Translations under genes and position numbers: made by a program | The notes under the pieces: model-generated | Databases searched by the model: none | Told to the model about the DNA's origin: nothing | The model's input: only the letters and a program-made list of their open reading frames with translations | Part shown: positions 24,250 to 34,777 of the stretch, piece by piece | How positions within the stretch are numbered: the first letter of the stretch is position 1 | How the letters are laid out: the number at the start of each line of letters is the position of its first letter | NCBI GenBank assembly: GCA_944990035.1 | Contig: CALYLX010000112.1 | Span: 62,001-126,000 of the forward strand | DNA length: 64,000 nucleotides | Source: Clitopilus passeckerianus | Lineage: Eukaryota; Basidiomycota; Agaricomycetes; Agaricales; Entolomataceae | Reading direction: 5' to 3'

Positions 24250-26094
24250 ATGACTCCTCTCGACTACGAAGGCGACGAGGTCAGTGAGGGCCTTCTGACC
24301 CACACCAGAAAACCTTCAACCCATGACTATCCCAGGTCGAGGACCTGGCTTCAGCGATGGCTCAATAACAAGCGCCGTCTAACAATTTGCTTCCTTGTCT
24401 TCCTGGCACTGTTATTCATGAGCATTGTTTGGTCTCTATCAACAAGCAAAAGCTTGCCACCAACTACGGAGAAACATTCAATCCACCTCACGGGTCCAAT
24501 ACATCAGCCCCACCTGCCTCAGAAGTGAAGGTAATTGATGCACAAAACTACCTGCTCGGCCCTGCGACGCCCAAGTTCAGAGGTACGCCAGTTCAGCTTT
24601 ACCCGTTAGAAACAATACTTACTCAATTGCCAGACAACCTAAAAGCAGATCAGAAGTACATTACGAGTTGGCCATCTGCTGGTTGGAGTACGTTCCTTAC
24701 TTTCAATTTCTTCGACGACATCTGACCTTAGCTCTCTTCAGCCAACGATGTTATGACCTACGTGAGCAAAATTTCGATCCAGGGGAATGTCCAGTTGCTA
24801 AATCTTCCTCATAGATGAATCTCATATATCTTGGCATCCTCACTGAACGCATTCCGGTAGTACCAATGTTCACCCCCTCCCATGTTAGCGCTGGGCCAGT
24901 CGACTTTGGAGTGGTTTTTGACGTCCCTCGCCTGCAAGAAGCTATCAAATTACCAGTGCTTGAATGGCATCAAGTTAAAGCTCGCGATAGCAATGAGGTT
25001 GACGACATCGGGTGCTGGAGCACATGGGAGGCAGTCCAGAAATCGGAGGGCAAACCTCGGGGCAGCCCTGTCCCAGACCTTGTGAAGCTGGGTAAGCAAC
25101 AGCACTCCTTCAATAACAGGAAGCTAAACTTTGTACAGACATTTCATACACCGCTGCACCAGACTGGATCAAGACTCTCCCGCATGTGGATAGTGATGTT
25201 TTTTCAAATTTCTGGGGCATAGCGGCTCTTGCTTTTCCCGAGCAAAGGGAGAATGAACTCAACTCTCCAGATCGCAAAACTTCTGAGTCACCAGAGCACC
25301 ATCTTACGCTTCCTCCTGACGAGCATATGCTATGCTACGATTACCTCTACTACGTTTGTGCAAATCAGGTGTGATTTCTGCTACTCATCTTCATTCGAAA
25401 ACTGAACATTATCAATCCAGCCCTTCGAGTTTGACTTCGATTACAGTCCAGCATGGAGATTCGTCGGCCGACATTTGTACTGGTCTTCGAACATACAACG
25501 ACTTGCCGACCAGTATGTTCGTAAAACCCTCGGTGTTGCAGAAGATGAGCCGACACCGCATGTAAGTGACAGCTAACTTTGGCATTCTTGATAAATCCTG
25601 ATGACTTCGTTATCAGTGGATTGCAATCCATATTCGCCATGGGGATTTCAGTGCCCTTTGTGGTGAAACGCCAGTTTCAGAATGTTTTGCCCCTATCTCG
25701 GTCATTGCACGGCGTGTGGAGGAAGTCAAGAAGGAACTTCAAGAAAGAAAGGGTATTACTGTCAACAATGTCATCATGACCAGTGATGAAAGAGACGCCA
25801 GTTGGTGGGCAGAAGTTAAGGCACAAGGGTGGCACTCGGTCGACCATTCCGAGACTGCGAAATTACTTGGGGCATGGTCAGTTGTCATCTTCTCACATAT
25901 CTCTCAATCGTGAACTGACAGATGGGCCCAGGTATCCTGTCTTCATTGACGCAGCAATTCAATCTCTGGGAATTGGCTTTGTAGGCACCGATGGCTCAAC
26001 CATGTCCGTCCTTGCTCGTCGCCGTGTTGAGTCTTGGAGTGATGGTGTCACACGGACCGTGAAATGGGGTAAACCCGGTGCCGACGACCACTAA
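24250..26094 (+). CDS. GDP-fucose protein O-fucosyltransferase-like, type II membrane protein
   Basis: The start MTPLDYEGDEVSEGLLTH opens a ~43-residue cytosolic tail, followed by a single membrane segment (LTICFLVFLALLFMSIVW, residues ~44-62), a linker, and a luminal catalytic domain. This is the usual layout of a Golgi glycosyltransferase. The domain begins DQKYITSWPSAGWTNDVMTY and MNLIYLGILTERIPVVPMFT. It contains the family's Arg motif in WIAIHIRHGDFSALCGETPV, and later VNNVIMTSDERDASWWAEV and DAAIQSLGIGFVGTDGSTMS, a C-terminal block typical of O-fucosyltransferase-like folds. It ends VKWGKPGADDH. About six introns. It is divergent from a GDP-fucose-type transporter. The acceptor is unknown. 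Confidence 0.85.
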
Positions 26095-26263
26095 CTTTAG
26101 GGTTTTCTGGACTATCCCAAGGACTTGGTTATTATTGCGCATAGATATTTGTGGAGATTTAGCGGGAATCTAGAGTGCCTAATGTACATCAGCATGTTAA
26201 TGGAATGGTTACATGGATATTTAAATATTTCTGTAAAGCTGTTTTCCAACCCTGCCAGTGGGG

Positions 26264-27719
26264 TCAGACCATCTGTATCGAATTATGGATGTTGGACTGT
26301 CGAACCCTTGGTCGGGCCTTACGCTTATTCTTCCTACGGTTACGAGGCCGCTCAAGCCGGTTGAAACCGTGCTTTTCGAGGGCATCGATGAGCGAGAGGA
26401 GCGATGGGATAACGAGCACGAGTGCGAGGATCTGGCCAAATTCGAACCCATTCGCTGTGTTGTGTCCATTGAATGTATTAAGTGTTAGCTCTGTTGACAC
26501 GATGAAGTAGCTGAATACAACAGCTTGGAAGATCAGGATGCCAACAAGCATGGGGTCAAGCCGGGAAGGCCCATTTCTTCGGTCAGGACGCCTGGCCACT
26601 GCACTCCGGCCACTTCCTAGACTGACGGTTCCGAGAGTATCTTGCCTGACAGGATCTGTCGCAGAGGGGCGTCGAGAAGCTGGGTGTTCGCTGCTCTGAC
26701 CCCTGTCGGGAAGCTGAGCCGCCGAAAAGGTCGACGAAGGTTGATTACATGGACGAACAGAAGGAGAAGTGGGGGTGGGACAGCTTGGTCAATCGCGGGG
26801 AGTTCTTGGTTCTCCAAGGGTGGCTGGACGTTGAAATTGGCTGGTCCAACTGTTGGTGCGTTCGTTGACTGAGAGGAAGTTGGTCGAGCTCTTCTTTTGG
26901 CAGCTGCTTTACGTCGACTCTTCAAGTATGACTGGAATTCTTCAATGCTCAGGTACACATAGCCCAGTGTCAGCAACCCGGTGAAAATAAGGGCTACGAT
27001 GCGACCAGGACCAGTGGCAATGGCTGCCCATCCAAAGAATATGCCATATCTCACTTTGTCAGAGTCCCCCTCGCATTCATCGAAAGTGCTCGGACTCGAC
27101 CTATGTATTCGAGAGTGAAATGAACAGAGTGTAGAACTTCATGATTGAGCTAAACTCACCAAATGTAAAATGTTAAGCCCATGGAAATAATTGTCAATGC
27201 GGTAGCAGCTGGTTTAACTCCAAAATCTAGCTTATTCTTGCGCACATCAGACCTTCCAGCTTTACGTCGAGAGTAACTGGCTAAAGCAACGAACGTTGCG
27301 AAATTGGCCAGCCTGTGAGTTATGTCAACCAACGAGATGGCAAGGGTCAAGAATTCGTATCACCAGACAAGATTCGATACGATAAGGGCCTGAAGTAGCG
27401 TAAGGTTCTCGTGCTGGACAGCGGCTGCGATCATTAATCCAGCGCTAGTAGCGATGAGTGTCCACAGAGCAATAGGCGCATCTTCCCATGAGCGGTTCAC
27501 CAGTAGAACTAACATTTTGCTATAAGGACGTGCTGCAAGTCCGCAATAATAATCATACCCAATATAAATGCCTGTAGATAGAAACTTATTCGAACACCCT
27601 TCATCAAATTCAGAATCAAGCCGGGAAACGTCAAACGACTGGTGTTTACTCACTGGTCCACTAATATCTTGATTACTCTCATTCCAGGGTTTGGAGTTAG
27701 TGCAAACATCCATGCCCAT
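26264..27719 (-). CDS. Multispan membrane protein, function unknown
   Basis: The start MGMDVCTNSKPWNESNQDIS is followed, after splicing, by several hydrophobic helices: APIALWTLIATSAGLMIAAA, LANFATFVALASYSRR, ALTIISMGLTFYIW, RIVALIFTGLLTLGYVYLSI, LVGILIFQAVVFSYFIVSTE and ILALVLVIPSLLSLIDALEK. That makes about six or seven segments. A Ser/Pro/Arg-rich loop (SRRKAAAKRRARPTSSQSTN) sits before the last pair, where a frame change near 26600-26760 needs an intron I could not place exactly. The tail is strongly basic (RNRRKNKRKARPRVRQS). The layout resembles uncharacterised multispan families expanded in mushroom-forming fungi. I assign no function. Confidence 0.65.
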
Positions 27720-27939
27720 TATGGACCGTATAAAGGGAAGAGTCGCAGAGTGAAAAGAAGATCATGAGTGGAAGTGCTGTGAAGACTGCTACATACGATG
27801 TGGAGACAAACAAGCGCGCATTGATCAATGTCAAGGAGCACAGCATTGACCAGCTCAAATATAATACAAATTATGTTTCTATACTCTAAACTAGATCCTC
27901 TATGGCATACAAAACTGGTATCAATTACTTTTCACAACA

Positions 27940-29151
27940 TCATAAGTTTTGGTCCAGCGGAATTGACCGACGCAACCTTATAAGGTTTGCAAGGGTAGAA
28001 GTCGTAGGTGTTGAAACGTTGTAAGCACGACCCAGCTTCATCAGATACCCATTCATGTAGTCGATTTCTGTATCACGTCCTGCTCGGATGTCTGCTAGCA
28101 TGGACGATACATTCCCCCCCGTTAACTGTGCGACTCTGTGCGTTTCTTGTTGGAGCCAATGTTTTGATAGGTTCCTGGGGAGGCGTTGGAATTCCGTGTC
28201 CTCGACATCGTGGTGGTCGGCCACGTTCGCCTTTATATACTGGGTTGCTTCTGCTTTTAGCTGCGCGGCGAAAACGGCGGAAGCCTCCGTACAAACTTCT
28301 GCGGAGATACGCTTCGAGGAACGGATGTTGAAGATATCACCATTCTTGCAATTCATGAGAGCAGTAAGGGGGTTGATGATGGAATTAATGACAAGTTTCT
28401 GGCGCATGGCGGTCTGTACATCTGCGATTGGCTGCCATGAAACGTTGAGATCCTCAAGGAGGAGCATTGAGGCGACCGTGTTCCGCAAGCTCTTGTATCT
28501 TTCGAAGTCCGGGTCGTCTTTAGCTTGGAGAATGTCGGTTAGGCGTAGGTTTCGTTCAGCGAGAGGAACACTTTCGTCTCGGTGCCCTGCCTCGTAGTCG
28601 CGATGCGGGTCGGGCACAATGCCAAATACGATGTTTCCAAGGCCGGCATGAATAAATTTGTACGAGCTTTGACGATATACACCATGGGTATTGCTGGCCA
28701 GAATGAAGTGTGGTCGTGACCTGGGATTTCGGAAGGTAGTGTCGATGAGTTCTTCGTAGACTCCCATTCCATTCTGCATGAGCACAATCGTAGAATTGGG
28801 CGTAATTCTGCCAACAACTTGTTGGATGGCAGGGACAGTTTGGTGGGCTTTTGTGGTGATGAATAATGAGTCGATTTTGCCCTGGTCACGGGCCTTGACT
28901 GCATGAGGTCTGGGACTGCGTAGAGGTCCGGGTGGGTTATAGGCGTCGAACACCTCAGAGAGGAAACCGCGAGTAGTGGTGGGCACGCCATTGTGCTCGA
29001 TGGTTATTGCACCTCCACTCGAGAAAGCATCCACTGCTTGTTTCTCGCTTCTGTGAAGGAGAAATACTTGGTGTTCTTTTGGTAGAGCTCGTCGGAGATG
29101 TGTTGCCAGTAGTGAGCCAATCGAGCCCAAACCAAGTATATGCACTTTCAT
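27940..29151 (-). CDS. PAN5: 2-dehydropantoate 2-reductase (ketopantoate reductase)
   Basis: NADPH-dependent reductase of the pantothenate/CoA pathway, converting ketopantoate to pantoate. It is a single exon of 403 residues. The Rossmann motif is at the very start, MKVHILGLGSIGSLLATHLR, which decides the ATG at 29151. The open frame continues upstream, but that part is unlike protein. Next come SLFITTKAHQTVPAIQQVVG and IVLMQNGMGVYEELI. The catalytic Lys is in MRQKLVINSIINPLTALMNC (KxxxN pattern), and the C-terminal helical domain includes GGNVSSMLADIRAGRDTEID and YMNGYLMKLG, the substrate-binding part. The end is RRSIPLDQNL. It is divergent from the xylose reductase gene. The symbol follows the yeast name and is tentative. 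Confidence 0.9.
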   Translation of the reverse strand: MKVHILGLGSIGSLLATHLRRALPKEHQVFLLHRSEKQAVDAFSSGGAITIEHNGVPTTTRGFLSEVFDAYNPPGPLRSPRPHAVKARDQGKIDSLFITTKAHQTVPAIQQVVGRITPNSTIVLMQNGMGVYEELIDTTFRNPRSRPHFILASNTHGVYRQSSYKFIHAGLGNIVFGIVPDPHRDYEAGHRDESVPLAERNLRLTDILQAKDDPDFERYKSLRNTVASMLLLEDLNVSWQPIADVQTAMRQKLVINSIINPLTALMNCKNGDIFNIRSSKRISAEVCTEASAVFAAQLKAEATQYIKANVADHHDVEDTEFQRLPRNLSKHWLQQETHRVAQLTGGNVSSMLADIRAGRDTEIDYMNGYLMKLGRAYNVSTPTTSTLANLIRLRRSIPLDQNL

Positions 29152-29400
29152 TGCCTTATGTCCATCCAAAGCAATGAAACTGGATAGACGGCTTGTTGGT
29201 ATGAAGAGACGCCACGTGCAAATTAAAACGCAAACACGGTCCGGTCCGGCTTCGGCGATCCTGTTCCTTTCTTGGAAGTTTATATTGATCATCCGACAAT
29301 CACCCGACCTCCTGGCACCAATGACGGGAAAAGATAATTTTGCAGTTTTGTATCGCTGGATCTGTTCACTAATCCAATCTTTCATCACCGACTATATACG

Positions 29401-31028
29401 ATGGCTACAGTTGTGCTCAAGCAGACCAACCACAAGGTATAGAAACCGCAGATAGCCTCCATTTGATATGAACTAACTTGTGAACCATCGCTTCCGGCTT
29501 TCAAAGATGCCCTTGGTGGGGTAAGTAATCGTTCAAAGATCATGATCAATGTGTATTCTTACCTGCATCTATCATCAAGCTTTGGTCTCTGGAAGGTTGG
29601 CATCAGTTACCACTTGTTTGCGGAGCTTGACCTCTGAAAGACTTGCTGCAGGTCACCAAGTCTAGTTGTGCCGAGGTCAGCTTATTGTCAATGTCGTCAC
29701 TGAGAGATCGCAATTCATTCGAATGGAACAAAGACTGTTTACCAAGCGATCAAGGTTGGATACAGGCTTTTTGATGGTGCAGGAGACTACGGTAATGAAA
29801 AAGAAGCTGGCGAGGGTGTAAAGCGTGCCATCGCAGATGGTCTCGTGAAGCGAGAGGATCTTTGTAAGTACCTCCACTCAGGCACTGTTTTTTTCTTATT
29901 AATTCACATCTGTAAAGTCATTACCTCCAAGGCAGGTATGGACGTTGTTGATAAACTTCGGTTAATGACATTGCCCATCACAGCTCTGGAACACGTTCCA
30001 TGCTCGCGAACATGTATGATCAAACAGATTTGGAATCTCTGCACGACCTTACTGACGTGACCCATCTACGTAGGTCAAGCCCATTGCTAAGATGCAGCTC
30101 GAACTTTGGGGAATTGATTATTTCGATCTGTTCTTGATCCACTTCCCGATCTCGCTTGCATATGTTGACCCTGCCCATCGTTACCCTCCCGAGTGGTTTG
30201 ACGATAATGGCAAGGTCGCCTTGCGTAAGTCTCGGTACAACCGAATAAAACGTTCAATCCGTGGGCTTACGGAAACAAACAGAGAATACGCCTCTGCAAG
30301 AGACATGGGGCGCTATGGAGAACCTCGTCGACGCAGGGATTGCTAAGAATATAGGCTTGAGGTTGGCTAGCTCGTTTCATTTCAGTTACCAGTTCAGCTA
30401 ACTCGCTGCTTCAGTAATTGCCAGGGTTCCTTGATCATCGACGTTCTGCGCTACGCTCGCATTGCCCCTCAGGTCCTTCAGATCGAGCTGCATCCTTACC
30501 TGACCCAAGAGCCTCTGGTTTCTCTTGCAAAGACTCTAGGAATCGCCATAACAGCCTACTCCTCTTTCGGACCGCAGGTGAGCAAGTTGTGTCCTTCGTG
30601 GTCAATGCATTTCTCAAATCTTCACAGGGTTATGTCGAACTCCAGATGGACAAGAATGCACCCAGTCTCTTGACTCATGACATAGTTACGTCGGCTGCGA
30701 ATAAGTACCAGAAAAGTGAATTATTTTAACTTTATTCTTTGGGGTTAAATCTGACGCAACTGCGCTCTAGCCCCAGCTCAAGTTGTACTCCGATGGGCGA
30801 CTCAGCAAGGCATCGCTGTAGTACCCAAGAGCAACAGTGTTGAAAGGCTCACCGAGAACCTCTCATGTGACTCATTCGACCTCGATGAAGCCGAACTCAA
30901 ATCCATTAGCGCTTTGAACATCAATCTTAGGGTAGGTGACCTGTATCTCATGTGGAGGCACTCACTAAATCACTATCTAGCTCAACAATCCTGCGGAGAT
31001 CGATCCTCGTCTTGCGATTTTCGCTTGA
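29401..31028 (+). CDS. XYL1: NAD(P)H-dependent D-xylose reductase, aldo/keto reductase
   Basis: Cytosolic reductase of D-xylose to xylitol, the first step of fungal pentose catabolism. The spliced start is [12 protein letters not shown], then [20 protein letters not shown]. The catalytic tetrad is visible: Asp and Tyr in [20 protein letters not shown], Lys in ITSKLWNTFH, His in [20 protein letters not shown]. The cofactor signature [11 protein letters not shown] is intact. The family ending [15 protein letters not shown] is made by a last short exon ending at TGA 31026-31028. About nine introns, several exons being under 30 bases. It shares a 249-base divergent intergenic region with ketopantoate reductase. 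Other aldoses could be substrates. Confidence 0.92.
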
Positions 31029-31184
31029 ACGTAGCTCAATTTAGTTTAAAATGTACACGTATGCCCCGGCATGAATCAAATGTTGTCTTCACCTATTGGA
31101 GAGAGATGGTGATCATGCGAACCCGCGCAGCCACTGCGGCCAGTCAGTGGCTCTGTGCGCAGTTCGGAGTTTCAAATAGGCCCC

Positions 31185-31190
31185 TATAAG
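31185..31190 (+). promoter_or_regulatory. TATA-like element before the PB1 gene
   Basis: TATAAG lies 81 bases upstream of the PB1-protein ATG, a reasonable core promoter spacing. Only the position and match support it. Confidence 0.35.
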
Positions 31191-31265
31191 AGCAGACGTC
31201 AACTATGGAGTCTAGCACCCGCATAGCCTGTGTCTTCACAGCTATTATCCTGCATACTCCCCACA

Positions 31266-33421
31266 ATGTCAACAACGCATTTCAAGTTCGTGGAACCGGA
31301 CGGTGTAACCCGACGGGTTAGCTTCGCTGAGAAACCGACTTGGACGACACTTGCCACGAGGATTCAATCTCTCTTCGGCATCCCGATCGAGAATGTCTCC
31401 GTCGCTTATATTGACGCAGATAACGATCAAGTCACTCTCAGCTCACAAGAAGAGCTTGCAGACTACTACGCAACCTCACACCAAACTGGTCAAATTATCA
31501 AGTTCATTGTTCAGGATTTGTCGGTTCTGCGCAGTCACAACGATCCTATCCGCAGTACGCAGACCAAGAATCCGTTCTCTGGTGACGGTGTCGACTTGGA
31601 TGATGAGTGGCTTGGGCTTGGAGGAGTATTCGTTCCCCGGCCTGGTTCCGACGGCCCTCATGCATTCGTGGAAGTCATTGAGAGCGATGCCGGGAACAGT
31701 ACTATTCGCGGAGTCAATCCTACTGAGCCCTCCACAACTATGTCCAGCCCGCTCCTTCCTTCACTGCGCCACTTGATAAAGGTAAGGGCAGAGCTGATCC
31801 CGAAGAAGATAGCTTCTCTACAGCTTCGTTACTCATGGCAGATGCCCCGCCCAAACCGCCTGTTCATGTGTACGAGCATAGCTTCTCTAAGGATGTGGAC
31901 GCTCAATCCATACCGGGTTCTTTCAAGGAAGGTTCCTTACTGGATGAGTCTACGCCCACCATGCAGACTAAGGACACTCCCATGGACCAGGACAGGGATG
32001 TTCCTCCTTCTACCGAAGACCCCACGGACCCTCACCTCGCACCTGTCGACGCAACTGACGCACACACCCCTGCCTCACTCACCCATGATATAGCTGCTGT
32101 CATTCAGGCCTTTAATAATGTTCTATCCTCCCACCCCGAGATATCCGAAGGTCTGCGTAATATTGCTCGCAATGCGGCCAACGGAACCTATTGGGCTGCT
32201 CATCGAGAAAGTATCTCACAAGCAGCACAACGGGTAACGCAGGAGGCTCAGAATGCTTCAGAGCAAATTCGACGAACTTCCGAACAGGACGCTGCGCAGC
32301 GAGTCTCCGAAGCTCTCAACGGGTTTTTTTGGACCTTCTCCCAGCAAGTAGGTGACCTTCCTGCCGAGTCTGGCAGCACACAAACCCCTCCTCCTCCGCC
32401 TGCCGGTGCCCCGGAAGTGCCGCCTGCACCAGCTGATTCTGCGAATGCACCTCCCGTTTTTGGCTACCATCCGTTCGGACACCGCCATCCCCACATGCGT
32501 GGCCCGGACAGTCGTCCGCCGTGGATGAGGTGGAGCTCATTCCCTCATCACCCACCGTTTGACATGGGCGGTCCTGGCAGTTGGGGTAATTGGGGACGCC
32601 AGTTCCAGCCTCCTCCCGGGCCTCCTCCCCCACCACCTCCCCCTCCACACCACCCGCACCCGCACCCACCTCCCCCACCTCCACCGCATTTCTCCCCAAC
32701 GCCTGGTCCTAATATTCCTGGAGCATGGAACGAAGGTGTAGCTGTTCCTCCCCCACCGCCGCAGGCGGAGCCTATGCAAACCCACCAGGAAGCTGAAGAG
32801 CATGAACTCAAGTCCAAGGTTCAAGAAGCGAAAGCACGATACAAGGCTGAGAAGCAAAAGTACCGCTCAGAGCTGGATACGCTTCGACAACAGAGGAGGC
32901 ATCATTTCGAACGGCCGCACGCAGGGTATGGACATGGTTTCTACCTTCATGGATACCCCCCTGACCGATTTCGTGGCTTTCATAGGCCGTCTGCTCCCGT
33001 AGAGAACATGGAGAACGTTCCTCCCGTTCCAGACCTCCTGTTGAGCGCGTCATTGCCGTTCAAGGCCGGAAAGGCAATCCAACGATGGAGGTGGTCAGCG
33101 TTCAGCGTCATCACACCTTCCCTGGCCACAGGCACCACCGTCGCTTCGAGGCTGGTCCTAGCGATATCACATCTCGACATGTGAATCGTATCTCGAGGCG
33201 TCTTTCAGATGTAAGGTTCTGCCCATTCTGATTCCCATATACTGAGCTCTACTTCCATCTAGATGGGGTTCACACTCACCGCATATCCTGATCTGCAGAC
33301 CAGAATCAGGGCTTTAATGCCGACTGGTGGTAACTTCAGCCCAGAGGAGGAAGATAGCATTGTAACGACTCTTCTGGAGGAGCTCTTAGTCCTTTCTCCT
33401 AAACCCACCGCAAGCACTTGA
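31266..33421 (+). CDS. PB1-domain protein with LIR-like motif, possible autophagy receptor
   Basis: Residues ~5-80 form a PB1 domain. It has a conserved Lys early (THFKFVEPDGVTRRVSF) and an acidic OPCA-type segment (AYIDADNDQVTLSSQEELAD). Just after it, at W115, is VDLDDEWLGLGG, an acidic W-x-x-L motif matching the LC3/Atg8-interacting pattern. The middle has a helical stretch (TYWAAHRESISQAAQRVTQE) and long proline runs (32600-32770) with a following coiled coil (EHELKSKVQEAKARYKAEKQ). The C-terminus carries ISRRLSDMGFTLTAYPDLQT and RIRALM, possibly UBA-like, and ends LLVLSPKPTAST. The order PB1, LIR, UBA-like resembles p62 and NBR1, but no ZZ zinc finger is seen. A receptor role is inference. 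Two or three introns. Confidence 0.75.
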
Positions 33422-33838
33422 AGGGCTCGGTTTGTCTATTGATTCTTGCTTTGACTTCGTGTAACAGTAGCGTAACAGATTTCGGTTGATCTCTATGGTA
33501 TTTGTATATATGCTCCTATGATATATGTAGTATTCTTGCGACTCGGAAATGTGAAATTGTATTTCATTGAAACCAGCTTGAGTCTATATGATCCAAGCGA
33601 AGTCAACGACGAAGGCTTGCTTTGTGTGATATGTGAAGGAGTGTCATGTGATCAAGCGAGAACAATGTGAGGTGAAATCTCGACCAAAATCGCGAAAAAA
33701 AGGAGGCCATCGCTAGAACGACATGACAGCAGCTAAGAAAGGGAACTGGGCGGGCATTCGACCCGTTCGAAGGTACAAGGCGCGAAAATTGGCTGCTTTC
33801 ACTGGCAACCTTCTGGGCACAAGGCGAAACTCGCTAAC
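33422..33838. other. Intergenic region, nothing certain
   Basis: About 420 bases follow the PB1 gene stop. A short open frame from an ATG at 33723 (MTAAKKGNWAGIRPVRRYKA, stop after about 52 codons) could be a first exon of the doubtful gene downstream, but I cannot join it convincingly. Confidence 0.3.
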
Positions 33839-34668
33839 ATGGCCCTGTCCCTTTATGGTATATCGCGCCTACAGCTGGTAGCTTGTGTTCAGGCAGCAAG
33901 CGTTCCTGCACTCATAAGGCTATTCTGTCGGCCTGGTGATTTCAATTTCCATCGGGCAAAGCAGACCAGGAGATGCGGCCCAGGTGCCGAACGGGTATGT
34001 TGTTCCTCACGATCCTTGCTTTGTCTACCAAGGAGTATGCCGAGCTTGCGCCTCTCACGACAAAGGAAGGCTCGCGTGGTCTGGTCGACATTCGGAAAAG
34101 TCCGCCAAGAATCTGGCGCTAAAAGAAGGTACCAATTTGAAGGGGCCAGCATAGAACGCGGCGCGATGACCTTGACTGTGTCAGCGCACTGGCAATCAAT
34201 TAGCCCTTTGCTGCTTTGCCGTGTCGCTTTAAAAGGAGGAGAGCGACCTGAAGACCCCCACCTACCTTGCGACGTTGGAGATCCTGCCCTCGCGGCATCC
34301 TGCATCCCACAGGAGTTGGATCGCTGTGACATCGCTTCAGTAACCCTTCAACAACTCATTCCGGGCACACTTTTCCGATTATCCGCATCCATCTCCACGT
34401 ATTCGGAGTCATATCTTCGTATAATCAAGGCTCGTGTTGTCTTGGATAGGGAGTTGCGTTGTACTTCCCTAGCGGTCGTTGAGGAGACGTTGTGGACCCT
34501 AGTTTGTCCTTGTGGGTGTCAGCTTGTGTTTGGCGCCAAACAAGCAGCTTTGGGTTCTAGGAAGGTGGCCCCGATAGAATTTGGAAAACGTTGTAAGCGC
34601 CCATATTTCATTTTCTTCTGGTTATTTAAACCTCAGATTTCGTTGCAGACGACCCAACAACCTTCTAA
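33839..34668 (+). CDS. Doubtful hypothetical protein, about 257 residues
   Basis: An unusually long open frame for non-coding DNA starts MALSLYGISRLQLVACVQAA. Near its end a good intron (34593-34648, GTAAGC to TTGCAG) would splice EFGKR to YDPTTF and a TAA at 34666-34668. Composition is rich in Arg, Cys and Ser without an obvious fold; the most protein-like part is CDIASVTLQQLIPGTLFRLS and the CPCGC cluster. I recognise no family. Alternatives are the 5' leader of the F-box gene 110 bases downstream, a decayed gene, or a gene with a different upstream exon structure. Confidence 0.3.
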
Positions 34669-34777
34669 TTTTTTTCTCTCACTTTCGAAACAGGCGATCC
34701 GTCAGTATTCGCTATACCAATGATTTGTCGCAGCACAAGCTGACCTTTGTCTCGTCCAGATCTTCCCGCATCCCTCT

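Noticed and set aside
32600..32770. Repetitive CCT/CCA tract that looks like a tandem repeat
   Set aside because: It is coding for poly-proline in the PB1 protein and has no fixed repeat unit.
32548..32857. Glycine-rich minus-strand frames of 90-130 codons
   Set aside because: They are the complement of the proline-rich coding stretch of the PB1 gene.
33889..34332. 147-codon open frame on the minus strand
   Set aside because: It lies opposite the doubtful plus-strand frame, has no domain, and low-complexity Arg/Ser content typical of an opposite-strand shadow.
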